A DNA stretch of 11,756 nucleotides from CAYVUI01 sp964454745 (GTDB taxonomy: Bacteria > Planctomycetota > Phycisphaerae > Sedimentisphaerales > Anaerohalosphaeraceae), in contig CAYVUI010000129.1 of NCBI GenBank assembly GCA_964454745.1, positions 1 through 11,756 of the forward strand. Direction: 5' to 3'. The position numbers were made by a program, and so were the translations under genes. The stretch's first letter is position 1. Every line of letters starts with the position of its first letter. Of this stretch, positions 7,282 through 11,756 are shown piece after piece. The notes under the pieces were generated by a model. That model did no database searches. It saw nothing but the letters and a program-made list of their open reading frames with translations, and was not told where the DNA came from.

Positions 7282-7289
7282 TGTTAACA
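7282..7289. promoter_or_regulatory. TGTTAACA palindrome in the protease leader
   Basis: An eight-base perfect palindrome at about +21 to +28 from the predicted transcription start of the protease. The same eight bases form the core of the palindrome at 3470-3477. A roadblock-type operator is possible, but this copy does not extend as far: the flanks are A on the left and A on the right, so symmetry stops at eight bases. Confidence 0.3.
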
Positions 7290-7291
7290 AA

Positions 7292-7305
7292 GTTTGTCCC
7301 CAAAC
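7292..7305 (-). other. Small tetraloop hairpin at the 5' end of the protease transcript
   Basis: On the minus strand GTTTG and CAAAC enclose GGGA, a loop of the GNRA class. It starts about five bases after the predicted transcription start near 7310. Stem-loops at the very 5' end often protect messages from decay, which would suit a highly expressed secreted enzyme. The role here is inference. Confidence 0.4.
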
Positions 7306-7316
7306 AACCATTAAAA

Positions 7317-7345
7317 ATTATACTTTCCTCCCATCAAGCTGTCAA
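7317..7345 (-). promoter_or_regulatory. Perfect consensus sigma-70 promoter for the protease
   Basis: On the minus strand TTGACA (7340-7345) and TATAAT (7317-7322) are separated by exactly 17 bases. Both hexamers and the spacing are the consensus. Transcription would begin near 7310 and give a leader of about 95 bases before the protease start. No other promoter in the window comes close. Confidence 0.8.
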
Positions 7346-7550
7346 GATAATTTTAACGCAACTTCCATTAAATCCGCTTTTACAGCCATAATTCCTACAA
7401 ATCGAATGGTTAAAATCTCACTTTTTAACAGCAAATGGAAACTGGCTCTTGTCTTAATACGCCGCCTATGATAAATTAAGTAATGACTTTTGCATTGTAA
7501 TGGTAATTAAATCAATATGAACTTCATTAACATGATTTAGGAATATCACA

Positions 7551-9473
7551 ATGGATCATTTCAGTCGTAACGGCATCACACGCAGGAACTTCCTCAAATC
7601 CAGCACTGCCTTTTTGAGTCTGCTTTCCGGCAGTTCTCTTTTGGCCATGGCCAAACCGGTCCAGTCAAAACGGCCGAACATTTTTGTCATTACTGCCGAT
7701 GATATGAGCTTTGAGACGCCGGGCTGTTACGGCAATACCACCCCGGATATCACCCCCAATATCGACAACCTGTCCGATCGGGGGCTGCAGTTGATGAACG
7801 GATTTGTGACCGTTGCGATTTGTCAGCCGTGCCGCTCATCCTGGATAACCGGAAGGCTGCCCCAGCATAATGGAACGATTGGATTTAATCCGATCGCCCC
7901 GGGCGTGCCGCGCCTGGGTAAGGTAATGAGAGAAGCGGGGTATTATACCGGGCTGGTGCTCAAGGTGGAACATTTCGCCCCGGCAACTTCGGAGGATTGG
8001 GATTATATTAACAATGACCTTAAATATCATGGTAGAGATCCGCAGGCCTTTGGCCCGATGCTGGAGGAATTTTTCGAAAAAGCGGAGGCTTCCGGCAAGC
8101 CGTTCTTTTTGATTGTAAACATTACCGATCCGCATCGGCCTTATGCCGGCAGTGAATTTGAAAAACGCGCAACAAAAGGCAATGTCCCCCCTGCCCCTTC
8201 ACGGTGGTATAAGGATGAGGATGTCCAGATGCCGGGATTTCTGCCGGACACACCGGGGATGCGGGCCGAGGTGAAAGATTATTACAATTCCGCCAAGCGA
8301 TGCGATGATTCCGTTGGCGTGTTAATGAAAACTTTCGACCGCAGCCCTTACAAGGATGATTCGATCGTCATGTACCTGTCGGACCACGGGGCACCGCTTC
8401 CATTTGCGAAATCAGGCGTGTACCGTCAATCCATTCAGACACCATGGATCATCATCTGGCCGGGCGTGACCAAGCCGGGAAGCAAAGACAGTGAGCATTT
8501 TGTCAACGGCTTTGATTTTATGCCGACCATTCTTGATATGGCACAAGTGGCCCCGCCAGAGTATATGGACGGCAAGTCCTTTGTCCCGGCACTGAAGGGT
8601 GAAAAGGTTGAGGGTTTTGATACCGGCTACGGGATTTTCATCCGCGGACACTGCAATACCTACAATCAGCGGTCGATTATCGATAAGAAATGGACCTACA
8701 TTTACAACGAATGGGTGCACTGGTCTTACGGAGACCTTGATTACATCGGCGACAACATGATCCCGGCACTGTACCCCGCAGCGGAAACGGATGAAAAGGT
8801 CGCCCAGCGGGTCGAGTTCTACCTCAACCGGGCACCGGAGGAGCTGTACGACAATGAGAAGGACCCCTGGAGTCTGGTCAACCTTGCCAGTGTACCAGAG
8901 TACTACGAACAGGTGAAAATCATGCGGCAGAAAATGCTCAAGAGGCTGACGGACACGACAGATCCAACGCGAAATTCATTTAATATCTTTATCACAAGAA
9001 ACACAAAACGCAAACCGGTTAACGGGCGAAACCTGATCAAAAACGGCGACTTTGAGAATGGTTCTGCCGGCTGGCACGGCAGCGGTGAGGGTATGGAGGT
9101 CATTCGGGATGAAAAGACGGGCAATGCTTACGCCCGGATTGTTGATCTTTCCAGTGTGAATCATGAGAACGGCTCCTGGACCAGTGATAAGGCCGAAATC
9201 AGGCCTGGTGCGTTTTATACCGCCCGGCTGAGAGTCAACGTAAACTGTGCGGATAATGCCATGGCGTTTTTGCGATTCTTTGATGCAAATGGAAAATTCC
9301 TCGGCCAGGGACGGTCAGATCTTCCGATGCGATGCTTTGCACCGCGCATGGTGGAAATTGCTCCTTTCCAGGCACCGGCAAATGCGAGAAAGATGGATAT
9401 CATGGCCGGTACCAGCGGTAAGGGCAGCGGAGTTTTCTGGATCGATGACGTGGAAGTCCTGGAGGTAGAATAA
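7551..9473 (+). CDS. Sulfatase 2, Tat-exported, SGSH-like, with C-terminal carbohydrate-binding-like domain
   Basis: A 640-residue formylglycine-dependent sulfatase. Residues 1-38 carry a twin-arginine signal, TRRNFLK at 10-16, followed by a hydrophobic stretch, so the enzyme would leave the cytoplasm folded. D50 and D51 are metal ligands. C91 in CQPCRSSWITGR is the formylglycine precursor, and R95 completes C-x-P-x-R. K138 and H141 in LKVEHF take the place of the usual GK-x-H. H195 is in DPHRPY; D278 and H279 are in SDHG; K287 follows. The run TGRLPQHNG and the DPHR motif recall heparan N-sulfatase (SGSH) and the SulfAtlas S1_8 group, so sulfamate or sulfate ester on an amino sugar is possible but unproven. 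Residues about 493-640 begin NLIKNGDFENG and end FWIDDVEVLEV, the pattern of a CBM4/9-type jelly roll. It is divergent from the protease and convergent with the symporter 60 bases away. AGGA lies eight bases before the ATG. Confidence 0.92.
   Translation: MDHFSRNGITRRNFLKSSTAFLSLLSGSSLLAMAKPVQSKRPNIFVITADDMSFETPGCYGNTTPDITPNIDNLSDRGLQLMNGFVTVAICQPCRSSWITGRLPQHNGTIGFNPIAPGVPRLGKVMREAGYYTGLVLKVEHFAPATSEDWDYINNDLKYHGRDPQAFGPMLEEFFEKAEASGKPFFLIVNITDPHRPYAGSEFEKRATKGNVPPAPSRWYKDEDVQMPGFLPDTPGMRAEVKDYYNSAKRCDDSVGVLMKTFDRSPYKDDSIVMYLSDHGAPLPFAKSGVYRQSIQTPWIIIWPGVTKPGSKDSEHFVNGFDFMPTILDMAQVAPPEYMDGKSFVPALKGEKVEGFDTGYGIFIRGHCNTYNQRSIIDKKWTYIYNEWVHWSYGDLDYIGDNMIPALYPAAETDEKVAQRVEFYLNRAPEELYDNEKDPWSLVNLASVPEYYEQVKIMRQKMLKRLTDTTDPTRNSFNIFITRNTKRKPVNGRNLIKNGDFENGSAGWHGSGEGMEVIRDEKTGNAYARIVDLSSVNHENGSWTSDKAEIRPGAFYTARLRVNVNCADNAMAFLRFFDANGKFLGQGRSDLPMRCFAPRMVEIAPFQAPANARKMDIMAGTSGKGSGVFWIDDVEVLEVE
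9027..9473 (+). other. CBM4/9-like domain of sulfatase 2
   Basis: Residues 493-640 of sulfatase 2. The opening N-x-I-x-N-G-D-F-E-x-G, a central stretch on a gain of extent (YTARLRVNV) and the closing FWIDDVEV are the hallmark order of CBM4/9-type beta-sandwiches, which bind glycan chains. It would hold the enzyme on polymeric substrate. A profile search was not possible. Confidence 0.6.
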
Positions 9474-9533
9474 ATCCCCGGGATCGAACGGGTAACATAG
9501 ACTTCTACGAATATCATATTTTGCGAAAATGGA

Positions 9534-11318
9534 TTAAAGCCTGTCGTACCAGTTACGTTTCAGGAAGATACTGGTCGCAATCATGACAACGACAGTAGCC
9601 GCCATCGCTTTGAATTCCCTGATGATCAGGTAGATCGGGATCAGCGTAAAGGTAAGCTGCCAGATGATACCCACTGCGACATTGATCATATCCCGGCCGA
9701 AACTGGTATTGGGCTTGAATTCCGGCGACTGTGCCATAACTTTTGCCCGCACCGGCCCCCAAAGGCCCCATGGGCGTACACTCGTGTAAAACGATATGAG
9801 TGTTTCATCGTCCTCGGGTTTGGTTACGAGGCTGGCAATAATCGATGCGGCGAAGCTCAAGATAAGTAATATCGGAAAACTGTTTAATGCTGATACATCA
9901 GGCAAAATCTTTGGAACAATCAGCGAGGCCAAAATCCCGGTGATCATCCCGTAGAAATAGCCGAATCCGTTAAGCCGCCACCAGTACCATTTGAGGATAT
10001 TCGGGGCCATATATCCCCCATACAGGCCCGCAACGATCCAGCCGAGCACCGCATTGATCGAGCTGGTCATGAACCCGAATGAAATCCCGACGATTACGAT
10101 CACAATTGAACACAAATAACTCATCCAGACGTACTTTTTCTCGGAAGCGTTTTTATTGATGTACCTTTTATAGATGTCATTGACAAGATAAGCAGCCCCG
10201 GCGTTTACGGTAGAATCAAACGTGCTCATAAACGCCGCCAGCAGACCGGCAATCATTAAACCTACCAAGCCTGTAGGGATGAAATTGCGGATCACAAAGG
10301 GCAGAATCTGCTCGAAATCGACGTCCGCTCCCATGGCATGAAGATCGGGGCTGAAAAAGACCAGTGCCAGGACTGAAACCCCGGCGATCAATAAGTACCT
10401 TGGCAAAAAGAGGATAAGCGATACCGAGCCGCTCATCAGTGCCGATTCTTTTGGATTTTTTGCCGCGAGTACCCGCTGCATGTCGTAATTGGGCGCAGGG
10501 CCGGCCATGCTGGCCAGCACGCCTTTAAACAATACCATCATCAGGAAAATGGTAAACATGGACCATCCGTCCTCGCTGATGCGGACGTTGACCTGGTCGA
10601 TTAGTCCCGTCCAGTCCATATCCAGCCGCCAGCCGAACCAGATGCTCTTCCAACCGTCGGGAACCACTGCGGCGATGGACTGGGCATCGGTTTTGGTCAT
10701 CGCGATTACGGCAATAAATACGGAGACCACCGAGAGCAGGACAAACTGAATCAGGTCTGTCAGCACAACCGAGTACATCCCACCAAGGATCACGTAAACC
10801 GTTGTGATACCCATAAACACGAGGGCGTAAACATTGGGGGAAACATCCCACGGGAAAAAGACCGCTGCGAATTTACCAATCCCCTGAAAAGCGTAGCTCA
10901 AAAACCCGATTACGCTGACCAAGGCAAAGATCACAACGCTGATGTGCGACAACTCCGCCCCAAGGTCATTGCCAAACCGGGTGCGGATCCACTGGGCACC
11001 GGTCAGGACATTGGACCGCCGCAGCCAGATCGCGAGATAGATCATCAGGAAGACCTGGTTGAACGTCGGCCACAGCCACGGGATAAAAACACTCTTAACT
11101 CCATACACAAAAAGCAGATACACCAGCCACATCGTACCGGTGATGTCAAACATGCCCGAGGCGTTGGAGATACCCAGCAGATACCACGGCAGAGTTTTTC
11201 CACCGAGGAAGTAGGAATCCAGGTTCTGCGAAGCCTTGCGGGAGATCCACACACCGGTCAGGACCGTGCCGATCAGGTAGGCAACAACAATCGAAATATC
11301 AACAGGATGTATATTCAT
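9534..11318 (-). CDS. Sodium:solute symporter (SSS family), probable sugar uptake
   Basis: A 594-residue inner-membrane protein with about 13 or more hydrophobic segments and little else. It fits the SSS family (relatives of SGLT and PutP), which couples uptake of sugars or other small solutes to sodium. N-terminal features include SYFLGGKTLPW near residues 35-45 and WIRTRFG at 110-116. The segment AAFMSTFDSTVNAG at 361-374 corresponds to TM8, where Ser and Thr (here S365, T366) form part of the Na2 sodium site, and D368 is conserved. A loop PAPNYDMQRVLAAK at 274-287 is typical. AAGGGGAG ends only three bases before ATG, a short spacing. It is the second gene of an operon behind the GH113-like gene, so the likely cargo is the mono- or oligosaccharide that enzyme releases or consumes. 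The substrate is not readable from sequence. I see no strong terminator between it and sulfatase 2. Confidence 0.92.
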   Translation of the reverse strand: MNIHPVDISIVVAYLIGTVLTGVWISRKASQNLDSYFLGGKTLPWYLLGISNASGMFDITGTMWLVYLLFVYGVKSVFIPWLWPTFNQVFLMIYLAIWLRRSNVLTGAQWIRTRFGNDLGAELSHISVVIFALVSVIGFLSYAFQGIGKFAAVFFPWDVSPNVYALVFMGITTVYVILGGMYSVVLTDLIQFVLLSVVSVFIAVIAMTKTDAQSIAAVVPDGWKSIWFGWRLDMDWTGLIDQVNVRISEDGWSMFTIFLMMVLFKGVLASMAGPAPNYDMQRVLAAKNPKESALMSGSVSLILFLPRYLLIAGVSVLALVFFSPDLHAMGADVDFEQILPFVIRNFIPTGLVGLMIAGLLAAFMSTFDSTVNAGAAYLVNDIYKRYINKNASEKKYVWMSYLCSIVIVIVGISFGFMTSSINAVLGWIVAGLYGGYMAPNILKWYWWRLNGFGYFYGMITGILASLIVPKILPDVSALNSFPILLILSFAASIIASLVTKPEDDETLISFYTSVRPWGLWGPVRAKVMAQSPEFKPNTSFGRDMINVAVGIIWQLTFTLIPIYLIIREFKAMAATVVVMIATSIFLKRNWYDRL

Positions 11319-11321
11319 TTT

Positions 11322-11329
11322 CTCCCCTT
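11322..11329 (-). promoter_or_regulatory. Ribosome binding site of the symporter
   Basis: AAGGGGAG on the minus strand between the stop of the GH113-like gene (11337-11339) and the symporter ATG (11316-11318). The 18-base gap with its own site supports one transcript carrying both genes. Confidence 0.7.
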
Positions 11330-11336
11330 GCTGTGG

Positions 11337-11756
11337 TTACCTTGGTTTATGATACCACTGGCGTACGACTTCCTCTGCGGGCTTACCGTACACGCTAAAG
11401 CCGGTATGGCTTTGGGCCTCTTCAACCGAGTAGAGATTCGGCAGCCATGCCCACCATGCAAAGCCGAAAAACCAGGGTTCATCCCAGAAGGTCTCAAATG
11501 TCGCCTGGTAGAACCGTTTCTGTTCCTGGGCGTCATACTCCGCATTGGGATCATGGTGTGTCCAGGGTGCGGCGGTGTAGCCTTTTGCGCTGCAAACGCC
11601 AATCTCAATGAAAAAAATCGGACGGTCAAACTTTTTGGAGACTTTTTCAAGGCGGTTTTTGATCGGCTGCCATCTCTTTTTCAGTGCCTTGACGGAACTA
11701 TTCGAGGGGGGTACCTTGCTCAGGTCATCCTGCAGAGCCAGACCGACATTGTCAGT
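11337..11756 (-). CDS. GH113-like TIM-barrel glycoside hydrolase, C-terminal part (cut by window edge)
   Basis: The last 139 codons of a gene that continues beyond the window; the frame is open from 11756 to the TAA at 11337-11339. The translation holds PIFFIEIGVCSAKGY, in which E51 of the fragment (first visible codon counted as 1) sits where clan GH-A enzymes carry the catalytic nucleophile at the end of strand beta-7. This is followed by PWTHHDP, then AQEQKRFYQATFETFW, then WFFGFAWWAW, then FSVYGKPAEEVVRQWY near the end. This order matches the C-terminal third of GH113, whose characterised members are beta-mannanases, and of related TIM-barrel proteins. The lower half of the barrel and the acid/base Glu lie off the window. 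No signal for location is visible because the N-terminus is missing. It precedes the symporter by 18 bases in one operon. Mannan as substrate is only one possibility. Confidence 0.8.
   Translation of the reverse strand, partial: TDNVGLALQDDLSKVPPSNSSVKALKKRWQPIKNRLEKVSKKFDRPIFFIEIGVCSAKGYTAAPWTHHDPNAEYDAQEQKRFYQATFETFWDEPWFFGFAWWAWLPNLYSVEEAQSHTGFSVYGKPAEEVVRQWYHKPR

Larger units (their letters stand above)
7215..7550. promoter_or_regulatory. Divergent control region between the protease and sulfatase 2
   Basis: 336 AT-rich bases without a coding frame. The minus-strand half holds the consensus promoter (7317-7345), a leader hairpin (7292-7305), the TGTTAACA motif (7282-7289) and the AAGGAGG site. 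The plus-strand half holds AGGA at 7539-7542, eight bases before the ATG of sulfatase 2, but no convincing sigma-70 promoter. The nearest is TTGTCT (7449-7454) with TAAATT (7472-7477) at 17 bases, a poor -10. Sulfatase 2 may need an activator or another sigma factor. I see nothing notable in 7346-7440. Confidence 0.5.

Noticed and set aside
7493..7502. CATTGTAATG inverted repeat before sulfatase 2
   Set aside because: Only four base pairs per arm around a two-base centre in very AT-rich DNA; easily expected by chance.
9474..9533. ATTTT-GCG-AAAAT hairpin and a CCCG/CGGG pair between sulfatase 2 and the symporter
   Set aside because: The stems are only five and four pairs and lack a following T-run on either strand, so I do not call a terminator.
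11315..11650. A 111-codon minus-strand open frame overlapping the symporter start
   Set aside because: It is in a different frame from the GH113-like translation over the same bases. Its protein is rich in Arg and Pro with no recognisable motif, while the other frame shows clear family motifs and a proper operon gap.
1..11756. Search for CRISPR, tRNA, rRNA, transposase or integration signs
   Set aside because: No regularly spaced repeats, cloverleaf, rRNA-like stretch, transposase motif or terminal inverted repeats were found. Base composition is even across genes, with AT-rich control regions only.

Overview
The window looks like a glycan-degradation locus from a Planctomycetota bacterium, probably of class Phycisphaerae. 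Four things point there: two secreted proteins carry short dockerin-type I domains whose second helix ends in a W-L or similar motif; one of them has the fibronectin-III-like module ending YYWRVDE...ETWSFSTT that is common in that class; sulfatases occur twice, one with a Tat signal; and a sodium:solute symporter is coupled to a glycoside hydrolase. The assignment rests on recalled family features, not on a database search.

Layout. Bases 1-113 are the 3' flank of the first gene, with no clear terminator. 114-3377 (minus) encodes a 1087-residue secreted protein: signal peptide, autotransporter-like beta repeats, a fibronectin-III-like domain apparently split by a dockerin, and a C-terminal GxGYxYP putative glycoside hydrolase. 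A 335-base divergent control region follows, then a sulfatase without a signal peptide on the plus strand (3713-5467). Converging on it, across a hairpin terminator, is a papain-family cysteine protease with a beta-rich region and a C-terminal dockerin (5526-7214, minus). A second divergent control region of 336 bases holds a perfect consensus sigma-70 promoter for the protease. Beyond it is a Tat-exported sulfatase with a C-terminal carbohydrate-binding-like domain (7551-9473, plus). It converges on a two-gene minus-strand operon: a sodium:solute symporter (9534-11318) and, 18 bases upstream, the 3' end of a GH113-like glycoside hydrolase gene cut by the window edge (11337-11756).

How the parts may work together (inference). 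The dockerin proteins and the Tat sulfatase would act outside the cytoplasm on a sulfated glycan or glycoprotein. The symporter would take up small products with sodium. The sulfatase without an export signal would finish desulfation in the cytoplasm. Presence of a protease beside two sulfatases allows a proteoglycan-like substrate, but nothing in the sequence identifies the sugar. No cohesin, sulfatase-maturating enzyme, transcription factor, RNA gene, CRISPR array or transposon is visible here. The most unusual items are the dockerin inside a fibronectin-III-like fold and the TGTTAACA motif found upstream of both dockerin genes.
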